IMG/VR virus record: IMGVR_UViG_3300013131_003615
Location: 1-46,865 of that record
DNA: 46,865 bases
Source of the DNA: a virus
Direction: 5' to 3' (one strand)
Each line of letters begins with the position of its first letter. Position 1 is the stretch's first letter. Shown here piece by piece: positions 42,445 through 46,865 of this stretch. The position numbers and the translations under genes are program-made. Below the pieces are notes generated by a model, which was given only the letters and a program-made list of their open reading frames with translations, made no database searches and was not told the DNA's origin.

Positions 42445-42855
42445 ATGTCAGAAGGTATTTTTACAGTTGCCGGTGTTTCCACTCAACATGGTATCACCAA
42501 AGTTCGCTTTGCTAATGATCTTGCTTCAAGGGTCAAGTTGCTTGCCAAAGGTGGCCACAATCCGCTGGAGCTAGTTCAACTGCCTAAGGCTATGACTAAA
42601 GCAGAAGCATGTCAGTATTTGCTATCTGTAGGTGGCGTATTCGAGCAGTGGACATCCTTAATCAATGAGACTATGGGTAAGAAATCCGGTGCTCCCGCAA
42701 TGCAGAAAGTGAAAGCGCCGAAGCAGGCTAAGGCGCCCGCACAAGCGGCCAAAGCTAAGGTCGTGAAACCTAAGCAGCCTAAGGTTGTAGTTGCTCCCAA
42801 AGCAGAAGACGAAGACCTTGAGATTGAAGAGCTGAAGCAAATCGCTAACGGCTAA
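42445..42855 (+). CDS. Protein with a histone-H1-like Lys/Ala/Pro tail
   Basis: 136 residues from the ATG at 42445 (GAGG site); an in-frame ATG at 42427 is less likely. The first 80 residues are folded-looking (GIFTVAGVSTQHGITKVRF, then KAMTKAEACQYLLSVGG). Residues 85-118 are a disordered basic tail of repeated K-A-P-K-Q-A-K elements, then an acidic end (EDEDLEIEEL). The gene is visibly richer in G and C than its neighbours. Such tails bind nucleic acid non-specifically. Function unknown. Confidence 0.7.
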   Translation: MSEGIFTVAGVSTQHGITKVRFANDLASRVKLLAKGGHNPLELVQLPKAMTKAEACQYLLSVGGVFEQWTSLINETMGKKSGAPAMQKVKAPKQAKAPAQAAKAKVVKPKQPKVVVAPKAEDEDLEIEELKQIANG

Positions 42856-42994
42856 ACGTCGGGAGACGAATAACGGGGGAGTAGCAAGAGACCTGTCTAA
42901 AATAAGGTCAGGATTGTGCTTATTCTTAAACGACTATGTGAAGCGCCCCTTAGTAGTAACGAGGATGTTTAGTGTATAAATAATTATACAACAG
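42856..42994 (+). other. Non-coding stretch with several inverted repeats
   Basis: No convincing gene. CGTC/GACG around a GGGA loop (about 42857-42868), GACCT...AGGTC (from about 42889), AATAAG...CTTATT, and TGTATAA/TTATACA around an ATAA loop (about 42974-42991). The last includes the TATAAATA octamer at 42975, so it may be a hairpin rather than a promoter. May be a structured RNA or a region of termination. Confidence 0.4.
42975..42982 (+). promoter_or_regulatory. Possible late promoter octamer TATAAATA
   Basis: Exact octamer 20 bases before the start codon of a 33-codon reading frame with a good ribosome site. It also forms half of a hairpin stem, so the assignment is uncertain. Confidence 0.45.
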
Positions 42995-43002
42995 GAGAAG
43001 TT

Positions 43003-43104
43003 ATGTTTTGTATGTTACATTCCTTTAGAGTTAGTACGGTATCAGGCTATATTAAGCCAGAGTGCCGTGCCACACAAAATCCATGGAGTGTGCTAGAGGG
43101 CTAG
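43003..43104 (+). CDS. Mini reading frame of 33 codons (possible leader peptide)
   Basis: ATG at 43003 after ACAGGAG, TAG at 43102-43104. The frame starts within the 5' arm of a 15-bp stem and stops one base before the 3' arm. The peptide (MFCMLHSFRVSTVSG...) contains 19 of the 20 amino acids, lacking only Asp. It stands between a late-type octamer and a terminator, just upstream of a tRNA cluster. Could be a leader peptide; could equally be a chance frame within a structured RNA. Confidence 0.35.
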   Translation: MFCMLHSFRVSTVSGYIKPECRATQNPWSVLEG

Positions 43105-43119
43105 GTAACATACAAAACA
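43003..43119 (+). ncRNA. Candidate structured leader RNA with a long closing stem
   Basis: TGTTTTGTATGTTAC (43004-43018) pairs perfectly with GTAACATACAAAACA (43105-43119), 15 bp. Inside lie two hairpins: an ACGG/CCGT stem carrying a GGCT/AGCC tip, and CACAC/GTGTG. A TATAAATA octamer lies upstream and an intrinsic terminator follows at 43133. No RNA family recognised. Confidence 0.5.
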
Positions 43120-43132
43120 CAGTTTTTACCTG

Positions 43133-43170
43133 AAACCCTCGTAGCAGAAATGTTCCGAGGGTTTTTTTAT
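43133..43170 (+). terminator. Intrinsic terminator before the tRNA cluster
   Basis: AAACCCTCG (43133-43141), 14-base loop, CGAGGGTTT (43156-43164) followed by a T run. Strong stem plus T tract. Confidence 0.85.
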
Positions 43171-43193
43171 TTTAGAATTGAATATCCTTACAG

Positions 43194-43222
43194 TTGACTC
43201 GGGTATCATTAGATGTTAATAT
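43194..43222 (+). promoter_or_regulatory. Probable promoter of the main tRNA cluster
   Basis: TTGACT (43194-43199), 17-base spacer, TAATAT (43217-43222). A GAACGA-TACG-TCGTTC hairpin (43237-43252) follows before the first tRNA. Confidence 0.6.
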
Positions 43223-43291
43223 AAGGGTATGGTGAAGAACGATACGTCGTTCGAAGATGCAAAAAGTTCATTAACAAATTAGCGTACCAGT

Positions 43292-43366
43292 ACCAGGTTA
43301 GCTCAGCGATAGAGCACTCGACTGATAATCGAGAGGTCAGTGGTTTGATCCCACTACCTGGTACCA
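43292..43366 (+). tRNA. tRNA-Ile(GAT)
   Basis: Acceptor ACCAGGT/ACCTGGT, anticodon loop CTGATAA, T-loop TTTGATC, A73, CCA encoded. The CCA end lies inside an inverted repeat shared with the next element. Confidence 0.95.
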
Positions 43367-43370
43367 TATT

Positions 43371-43451
43371 AGAGCACCGCGTGAGACGGTATTGGTGTGC
43401 TGGAACCCTGCGAAGGGTATCGCTATTCTGGTTCGAATCCAGAGTGCTCTA
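43371..43451 (+). ncRNA. tRNA-like element with an extended acceptor stem
   Basis: AGAGCAC/GTGCTCT acceptor and a perfect T-arm (TCTGG, TTCGAAT, CCAGA). The middle does not form normal D and anticodon arms; instead ACCCT-GCGA-AGGGT makes a GNRA-tetraloop hairpin. The acceptor stem extends outward to 16 bp (43362-43377 with 43444-43459) and no CCA is encoded. Not a normal tRNA; may be a degenerate tRNA or a tRNA-like regulatory RNA. Confidence 0.6.
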
Positions 43452-43463
43452 ATATGGTAATTT

Positions 43464-43543
43464 GGGGGATGGGACTGCTTGGGGTGGTCGCTGCACTTGC
43501 AATGCAGATATTCAGATCGGTTCGATGCCGTTATCCTCCACCA
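43464..43543 (+). tRNA. tRNA-Ala(TGC)
   Basis: Anticodon loop CTTGCAA, acceptor GGGGGAT/ATCCTCC with the G3-U70 alanine identity wobble, CCA encoded. Slightly long. Confidence 0.95.
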
Positions 43544-43551
43544 AAGAATTT

Positions 43552-43626
43552 GGTTCCATAGTATATCGGCGAGTATAGCGCCCTGTCACGGCGCAGGAAC
43601 GGGTTCGAATCCCGTTGGGACCGCCA
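43552..43626 (+). tRNA. tRNA-Asp(GTC)
   Basis: Anticodon loop CTGTCAC on a GCGCC/GGCGC stem, acceptor GGTTCCA/TGGGACC, G73 as expected, CCA encoded. Confidence 0.95.
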
Positions 43627-43632
43627 GTATTT

Positions 43633-43707
43633 GCGGGTATAGCTCAGCGATAGAGCAAGATGCTTTTAACATCGAGGTCGCAGGTTTGATCCCTGCTGCC
43701 CGCACCA
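43633..43707 (+). tRNA. tRNA-Lys(TTT)
   Basis: Acceptor GCGGGTA/TGCCCGC, anticodon loop CTTTTAA, A73, CCA encoded. Confidence 0.95.
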
Positions 43708-43712
43708 GTATT

Positions 43713-43787
43713 GCACCGTTCGACTATCGGGAAGGTCGCCACCCTTTCAAGGTGGAAAGATGGGTTCGATTCCCATACGGTGTACCA
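43713..43787 (+). tRNA. tRNA-Glu(TTC)
   Basis: Anticodon loop CTTTCAA on CCACC/GGTGG, acceptor GCACCGT/ACGGTGT, CCA encoded. Confidence 0.95.
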
Positions 43788-43795
43788 AGTTTTAT

Positions 43796-43867
43796 GCGGG
43801 TTGTTAGAGGAATACGTTTGGCCTTCCAAGCCGAAAGATGCAGGTTCGATGCCTGTAGCCCGCTCCA
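43796..43867 (+). tRNA. tRNA-Gly(TCC)
   Basis: Acceptor GCGGGTT/AGCCCGC, anticodon loop CTTCCAA, T73, CCA encoded. Confidence 0.95.
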
Positions 43868-43875
43868 AGTATTAT

Positions 43876-43953
43876 CCGTCATTAGCTCAGCGGACTTAGA
43901 GCATTCGGCTACGAACTGAAAGGTCAGAGGTTCAAATCCTCTATGACGGTCCA
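43876..43953 (+). tRNA. tRNA-Arg(ACG)
   Basis: Acceptor CCGTCAT/ATGACGG, anticodon loop CTACGAA, T73, CCA encoded. Needs A34-to-inosine editing by a host TadA-type enzyme to read CGC and CGA. Confidence 0.93.
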
Positions 43954-43959
43954 AAGTAT

Positions 43960-44034
43960 CTCGGTGTAGTGTCAACGGCAGCACGGCAGCTTCCAAACCT
44001 GCTTGTGGCAGTTCGAATCTGTCCACCGAGGCCA
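43960..44034 (+). tRNA. tRNA-Trp(CCA)
   Basis: Acceptor CTCGGTG/CACCGAG, loop TTCCAAA, G73 as in bacterial Trp tRNAs, CCA encoded. Positions 31 and 39 are C-C, a mismatch closing the anticodon loop. Confidence 0.85.
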
Positions 44035-44040
44035 GTATGT

Positions 44041-44118
44041 TGGGGGTTAGCTTAGTTAGGTCTAAAGCACTAGTCTTTGAAATTAGGATCACTGGTTCGA
44101 ATCCAGTACCCCTTGCCA
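44041..44118 (+). tRNA. tRNA-Gln(TTG)
   Basis: Anticodon loop CTTTGAA, G73, CCA encoded. The first acceptor pair is T1-T72, a mismatch; Gln tRNAs typically have a weak first pair. Confidence 0.92.
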
Positions 44119-44124
44119 ATCAAT

Positions 44125-44200
44125 GGTGGTTGTAGCACAATGGCAGTGCCCCGGTTTGTGAGACCGTTAAGTGTGAGTTCGAATCTCATCAACCACCCCA
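44125..44200 (+). tRNA. tRNA-His(GTG)
   Basis: Acceptor GTGGTTG/CAACCAC with an extra G at -1 opposite C73, the histidine identity feature; loop TTGTGAG; CCA encoded. Confidence 0.95.
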
Positions 44201-44206
44201 GTATTT

Positions 44207-44282
44207 GCGGGATTAGCTCAGTTGGTAGAGCGGCACGTTTACACCGTGTAGGTCGGCAGTTCGAGACTGTCATTCCGCACCA
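44207..44282 (+). tRNA. tRNA-Val(TAC)
   Basis: Acceptor GCGGGAT/ATTCCGC, anticodon loop TTTACAC on GCACG/CGTGT, A73, CCA encoded. Confidence 0.95.
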
Positions 44283-44287
44283 GTTAT

Positions 44288-44358
44288 GCCTTCGTCGGTT
44301 AGTGGTAAACCAACGGTTTTGTAATCCGTGACTGTCTGTTCGATTCAGACCGAAGGCA
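44288..44358 (+). tRNA. tRNA-Thr(TGT)
   Basis: Acceptor GCCTTCG/CGAAGGC, loop TTTGTAA, A73. The next bases are CCG, so the CCA end is not encoded, unlike its neighbours. Positions 31 and 39 are T-T. Confidence 0.92.
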
Positions 44359-44366
44359 CCGAATAT

Positions 44367-44443
44367 CTGACCGTAGCTCAGCAGGATAGAGCAACGGATT
44401 TCTAATCCGTTGGTCGGGGGTTCGAATCCCTCCGGTCAGGCCA
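44367..44443 (+). tRNA. tRNA-Arg(TCT)
   Basis: Acceptor CTGACCG/CGGTCAG, loop TTTCTAA on ACGGA/TCCGT, G73, CCA encoded. Confidence 0.95.
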
Positions 44444-44458
44444 ATTAAGGAGTTTAAA

Positions 44459-45022
44459 ATGTCAGCAACATGGTTTATTAGTGATACACATTTCGGTCAT
44501 GAAAAAACATGTACCGTATTTAAAAGAGATGATGGGTCTCCGCTTAGACCATTTGCTAGTGCAGAAGAAATGGATGAGGAGATGGTCAAAAGATGGAATG
44601 ACCGTGTATCCAAGAAAGACAAAATATATCACTGCGGCGATGTAGTCATTGCAAGAAAATCACTTGCTATTCTTGATCGTCTTAATGGTGATAAGGTTCT
44701 CATCAAAGGCAATCATGATATCTTTAAACTTGAGGATTACACCAAGCACTTTAGAGATATCAGAGGATACCATGTGATGTCTGGTCTTATTATTAGTCAT
44801 GTTCCAGTACATCCTGATAGCATTGAACGATTCGGATGTAATGTTCATGGACATCTTCATTTCCGAAGAGTGATGAAAGATGATAAGATTGATCCCAGGT
44901 ATTACAATGTAAGCGTAGAGTGTACTAACTTTGCTCCTATTTCGCTCGAAGAACTCAAAGCTAAAATTATAGAGCAAGGTGGTGGTGTCGATATGAAAAA
45001 GTCTCGACACGAAGTAGATTAG
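44459..45022 (+). CDS. Calcineurin-like metallophosphoesterase
   Basis: 187 residues. All metal-site motifs are present: FISDTHFGH (DxH), HCGDVV (GD), IKGNHD (GNHD) and VHGHLHF (GHxH). Prokaryotic members hydrolyse phosphomonoesters or cyclic or dinucleotide phosphates; which substrate is unknown, though a position inside a tRNA cluster raises the possibility of RNA-end chemistry. AAGGAG site after tRNA-Arg. Its stop codon shares its last G with the first base of tRNA-Ser. Confidence 0.88.
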   Translation: MSATWFISDTHFGHEKTCTVFKRDDGSPLRPFASAEEMDEEMVKRWNDRVSKKDKIYHCGDVVIARKSLAILDRLNGDKVLIKGNHDIFKLEDYTKHFRDIRGYHVMSGLIISHVPVHPDSIERFGCNVHGHLHFRRVMKDDKIDPRYYNVSVECTNFAPISLEELKAKIIEQGGGVDMKKSRHEVD

Positions 45023-45113
45023 GAAGGTTGGCAGAGTGGTCTATTGCAGCGGTTTGCTAAACCGTAGGCTGGCAAAAGCTGGCCCATGGGTTCGAATCCC
45101 ATACTTTCCTCCA
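45022..45113 (+). tRNA. tRNA-Ser(GCT)
   Basis: Class II with a long variable arm (AGGCTGGCAAAAGCTGGCC region). Acceptor GGAAGGT/ACTTTCC, loop TTGCTAA, CCA encoded. Overlaps the upstream stop codon by one base. Confidence 0.95.
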
Positions 45114-45114
45114 A

Positions 45115-45189
45115 GGTGATATGACGTAGATGGATGCGTACAGGCATCATAAGCCTAGGAGGTTGGATCGTTACCAACTATCACCTCCA
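45115..45189 (+). tRNA. tRNA-Met(CAT), elongator or Ile2 type
   Basis: Acceptor GGTGATA/TATCACC, loop ATCATAA, CCA encoded. The T-loop is ATCGTTA rather than TTCGANN, and the 27-43 pair is C-A. Could read AUG or, if lysidine-modified, AUA; sequence does not settle it. Confidence 0.8.
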
Positions 45190-45194
45190 TATAA

Positions 45195-45286
45195 GGAAGC
45201 GTGGCAGAGCCCGGTTTATTGCGTTAGTCTTGAAAACTAAAGGATCAGAAATGGTTCCGTGAGTTCGAATCTCACCGTTTCCTCCA
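45195..45286 (+). tRNA. tRNA-Ser(TGA)
   Basis: Class II, acceptor GGAAGCG/CGTTTCC, loop CTTGAAA on TTAGT/ACTAA, CCA encoded. Confidence 0.95.
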
Positions 45287-45294
45287 TAAAATGC

Positions 45295-45323
45295 TTGACA
45301 TTAAATACAAATGCTTATATAAT
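45295..45323 (+). promoter_or_regulatory. Promoter inside the tRNA cluster
   Basis: TTGACA (45295-45300), 17-base spacer, TATAAT (45318-45323), just before tRNA-Asn. It would transcribe Asn, Cys, Tyr and the RNA beyond. Confidence 0.8.
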
Positions 45324-45345
45324 TAAGAAAATGTAGAAAAAATAT

Positions 45346-45421
45346 TCACCAGTAGCTCAGTCGGTAGAGCAGCAGACTGTTAATCTGTTGGTCCGTGGTT
45401 CAACCCCACGCTGGTGAGCCA
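45346..45421 (+). tRNA. tRNA-Asn(GTT)
   Basis: Acceptor TCACCAG/CTGGTGA, loop CTGTTAA, G73 as usual for Asn, CCA encoded. Confidence 0.95.
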
Positions 45422-45428
45422 GTATTAA

Positions 45429-45506
45429 GTGAGGGTGCCTGAGCGGTCCAAAGGAACAGTCTGCAAAACTGTAAAGCCATCGGTTCAAATCCGATCCCTC
45501 ATTCCA
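45429..45506 (+). tRNA. tRNA-Cys(GCA)
   Basis: Acceptor GTGAGGG/CCCTCAT, loop CTGCAAA on ACAGT/ACTGT, T73 (cysteine identity), CCA encoded. Confidence 0.95.
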
Positions 45507-45512
45507 AAATAT

Positions 45513-45601
45513 GGGTGCTGTTCCCTACGGCGGACTGTAAATCCGTTGCCATAATATGTAGGGTGGTTGGCAGTTAGGTTCAATTCCTTCAGTACCCACC
45601 A
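45513..45601 (+). tRNA. tRNA-Tyr(GTA)
   Basis: Class II with long variable arm. Acceptor GGGTGCT/AGTACCC, loop CTGTAAA, A73, CCA encoded. Confidence 0.95.
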
Positions 45602-45795
45602 TAATCCCCGGTCCTACGCCGGTTATCAAGTAGGCGCAATTAGACTAGCGTTAGGGGTCTTAGGTTAGCTATGCGACCTCCCTCCGGGCCACATCCGGTA
45701 GGGTAAAAGACTGTAGCAGGGTCTTACCAGCCCGAAGATGGTACGGACAGGGTAACAACTCAAATCGGGGCTCTTGGGAAAGAGTAGCCGATACC
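45602..45795 (+). ncRNA. Candidate structured RNA between tRNA-Tyr and the amidotransferase-like gene
   Basis: About 190 bases, G+C-rich relative to the genome, without a coding frame. Helices seen: CCCTCCGG...CCGGTAGGG (8 bp, one bulge), GGTAAAAGAC...GTCTTACC (8 bp, bulged), CCTAC...GTAGG, TACCA...TGGTA, a 3' GGCTCT...AGAGTAGCC hairpin and a possible outer CCCCG...CGGGG. It fits neither tRNA, RNase P, tmRNA nor a riboswitch that I recognise. Confidence 0.55.
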
Positions 45796-45824
45796 ATATT
45801 GAAGCATTAACCATAAATATGGTA

Positions 45825-46466
45825 ATGAAAAAACAACGTATAGCATTATTTCACAATCATCCTGAGTGCAGTGTAGAGTGTGCTCATGGCATTCTGAGAG
45901 CATTAAGCTTGGCATTCGATGTCGACGTAATTAATAGAGATGAATTATCTGATGCTGTACTGAGTAAGTATAAGATGATAGCGTTTCCTGGAGGCATAGG
46001 TGATAGTGATAGGTATTATAAGTTGCTAGCTAATAAGCAAGATGTAATACAAAATCAAATTGCTAAGGGTAAACGATATCTTGGTATTTGTATGGGCGCT
46101 TATTGGGCAGGACCACATTACTTTAACATACTTGATAATGTTAATCCTGTTCAATACATTAAAAGACCTAATGCAGAAACGAATAGAAGTTATGGTACGG
46201 TTGTTAATGTTACTTGGAATGGTCATGATGAACTAATGTATTTCTATGATGGATGTAGTTTAATCGGTGATGCAAATACTTTTGAAACTATTGCTACTTA
46301 TAGTAATGGTGACCCTGCAGCAATTATACAAAATAATATCGGAGTCATTGGACCTCATCCAGAGAGTGATATTTACTGGTATAAGAAAAAGTATTTAAAG
46401 CCTTATTGGCATGAATATAGACATCATCAATTATTACTTAAATTTGTTAAACGATTAATGAGATAG
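45825..46466 (+). CDS. BPL_N-like class I glutamine-amidotransferase-fold protein
   Basis: 213 residues from the ATG at 45825; one at 45819 is possible, and neither has a clear ribosome site. RIALFHNHPECSVECAHG opens the fold; MIAFPGGIGDSDRYY and RYLGICMGAYWAG are the oxyanion and nucleophile-elbow regions (Cys in GICMG); IGPHPESD holds the His. Closest family by motif is the biotin-protein-ligase N-terminal type. Role in a phage unknown. An ACCATATT...AATATGGT inverted repeat (from 45793) spans the start. Its stop shares a base with tRNA-Phe. Confidence 0.75.
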   Translation: MKKQRIALFHNHPECSVECAHGILRALSLAFDVDVINRDELSDAVLSKYKMIAFPGGIGDSDRYYKLLANKQDVIQNQIAKGKRYLGICMGAYWAGPHYFNILDNVNPVQYIKRPNAETNRSYGTVVNVTWNGHDELMYFYDGCSLIGDANTFETIATYSNGDPAAIIQNNIGVIGPHPESDIYWYKKKYLKPYWHEYRHHQLLLKFVKRLMR

Positions 46467-46541
46467 CCGCTCTGGTGAAGGAGGTCCTCACGCTAGTCTG
46501 AAGAACTAGAGAACGCGGTTCGATACCGTGGGGCGGCACCA
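46466..46541 (+). tRNA. tRNA-Phe(GAA)
   Basis: Acceptor GCCGCTC/GGGCGGC, loop CTGAAGA on CTAGT/ACTAG, A73, CCA encoded. First base is the last base of the upstream stop codon. Confidence 0.95.
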
Positions 46542-46546
46542 AACAT

Positions 46547-46672
46547 ATGAACAAGTATTTTATCTTTTTTAATAACTTATATTCAAGCACTAAGTTTACT
46601 ATTGTAGAGCTTTTGTCTATCGTGGGCTTGATTTCCTACACATTATATTATATAATTGAATATTATAGATAA
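46547..46672 (+). CDS. Possible small membrane protein (41 aa)
   Basis: ATG at 46547 to TAA 46670-46672. Hydrophobic FTIVELLSIVGLISYTLYYII segment flanked by a polar start and an EYYR end. No clear ribosome site, and it contains a promoter-like element for tRNA-Pro, so it may be a chance frame. Confidence 0.35.
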   Translation: MNKYFIFFNNLYSSTKFTIVELLSIVGLISYTLYYIIEYYR

Positions 46673-46865
46673 CTCGGACAGGTGTTGATGGCGACATACG
46701 TGTTTTGGGAACATGAGTGCCCGATTCGAGCTCGGGGTTCGAGACCACCTCTTTTATATGTTCTACACTACCATATACTAGAGGAATAAGTTTTTCTACG
46801 GTATTCATTTTATTTAATGACAATGCAAGAGCAGTCGGATTTTTAGGATCTAGATACAAATTCTT
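46617..46865 (-). CDS. 3' end of a possible minus-strand gene entering from outside the window
   Basis: The minus-strand frame is open from the window edge. The part before the tRNA (NLYLDPKNPTALALSLNKM, then NTVEKLIPLVYGSVEHIKEVV) reads like real protein. The rest runs antisense through tRNA-Pro and is unlikely to be native. Either the gene ends in a tRNA-derived tail or the frame is partly spurious. Confidence 0.35.
   Translation of the reverse strand, partial: KNLYLDPKNPTALALSLNKMNTVEKLIPLVYGSVEHIKEVVSNPELESGTHVPKTRMSPSTPVRVIYNIQLYNIMCRKSSPR
46628..46656 (+). promoter_or_regulatory. Possible promoter for tRNA-Pro
   Basis: TTGATT (46628-46633), 17-base spacer, TATAAT (46651-46656), 16 bases before the tRNA. 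Confidence 0.55.
46673..46747 (+). tRNA. tRNA-Pro(TGG)
   Basis: Acceptor CTCGGAC/GTTCGAG, anticodon loop TTTGGGA on CGTGT/ACATG, T-arm CCCGA-TTCGAGC-TCGGG, A73, CCA encoded. Position 8 is A instead of T. Confidence 0.9.

Noticed and set aside
43371-43451. Reading the tRNA-like element as tRNA-Arg(GCG)
   Set aside because: It requires an A-G mismatch within the anticodon stem, an over-long D region and disruption of a better 5-bp GNRA hairpin.
43479-44331. Several overlapping reading frames on both strands within the tRNA cluster (for example 43479-43919 plus, 43724-44119 minus)
   Set aside because: They run through tRNA genes; their repeated Gly-Phe-Glu-Pro type phrases are translations of T-arms, a known source of false proteins.
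45602-45795. Group I intron, RNase P RNA, tmRNA or intron-containing tRNA-Leu
   Set aside because: None of the conserved core elements I know were found, there are no tRNA halves at the ends, and no CCA end follows.
45812-45819. CATAAATA as a late promoter for the amidotransferase-like gene
   Set aside because: It lies only a few bases before the start codon and forms part of an inverted repeat; probably chance in AT-rich sequence.
1-46865. CRISPR arrays or insertion sequences
   Set aside because: No regularly spaced direct repeats with unique spacers and no transposase-like protein were found; the repeats seen are coding (31.9-34.2 kb) or tRNA-related.

Overview
The window is about 47 kb of an AT-rich, densely packed genome of a T4-like (myovirus) bacteriophage. 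Recognisable T4-type replication and recombination genes are present: 46 (partial), 45, 44, 62, regA, 43, uvsX and 41. Accessory genes typical of marine/aquatic T4-like phages accompany them: peptide deformylase, a CobS-type AAA+ ATPase with a CobT-like VWA partner, and an Hsp20. No photosystem or other gene fixes the host. Promoters close to TTGACA-17-TATAAT, NATAAATA late-promoter octamers and strong Shine-Dalgarno sites point to a Gram-negative aquatic host, but this is inference.

Layout. 1-6.2 kb: the 3' part of gene 46 (starting inside an intein), deformylase, a small conserved gene, the VWA/CobT-like and CobS-like genes, then a terminator. 6.2-11.9 kb: a first glycan cassette (SAM-type protein, GT10 fucosyltransferase, glycosyltransferase-like proteins, a kinase, a nucleotidyltransferase-HAD fusion). 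11.9-16.9 kb: clamp (45), a GIY-YIG homing endonuclease, clamp loader (44, 62), regA, hsp20 and several very small genes. 16.9-29.4 kb: a second, larger glycan cassette with almost every junction overlapping. It holds cupin, HAD, B12-binding/radical SAM, DJ-1, a two-subunit thiamine-diphosphate enzyme, two predicted 2-oxoglutarate oxygenases, a GHMP kinase, a DegT-fold enzyme with His in place of the PLP lysine, an epimerase, a methyltransferase and a GT2. An initiator-like tRNA-Met closes it. 29.6-34.5 kb: the only block of minus-strand genes, six proteins with signal peptides or membrane segments, one of them an Asn/Thr repeat protein. 34.7-42.9 kb: DNA polymerase, a uvsX gene broken into two separately translated halves by a split intein with an HNH endonuclease gene between them, helicase 41, a SprT-like protein and small proteins. 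42.9-46.9 kb: structured non-coding sequence, then 21 tRNA genes interleaved with a phosphoesterase gene and an amidotransferase-like gene, plus two structured RNAs that are not ordinary tRNAs.

How it fits together. The replication genes make the recombination-dependent replisome. The glycan cassettes look like a pathway for making and attaching an unusual (3-deoxy and possibly branched) sugar to a phage or host surface. The minus-strand block appears to act at the host envelope and has its own late promoter, which overlaps the -10 box of the DNA polymerase promoter. The tRNA set covers every amino acid except leucine.

Most interesting points: the fractured uvsX gene; an intein at the P-loop of gene 46; late-promoter octamers in front of both homing endonucleases; the dehydrase plus thiamine-enzyme sugar pathway; and three structured RNA regions in and before the tRNA cluster.
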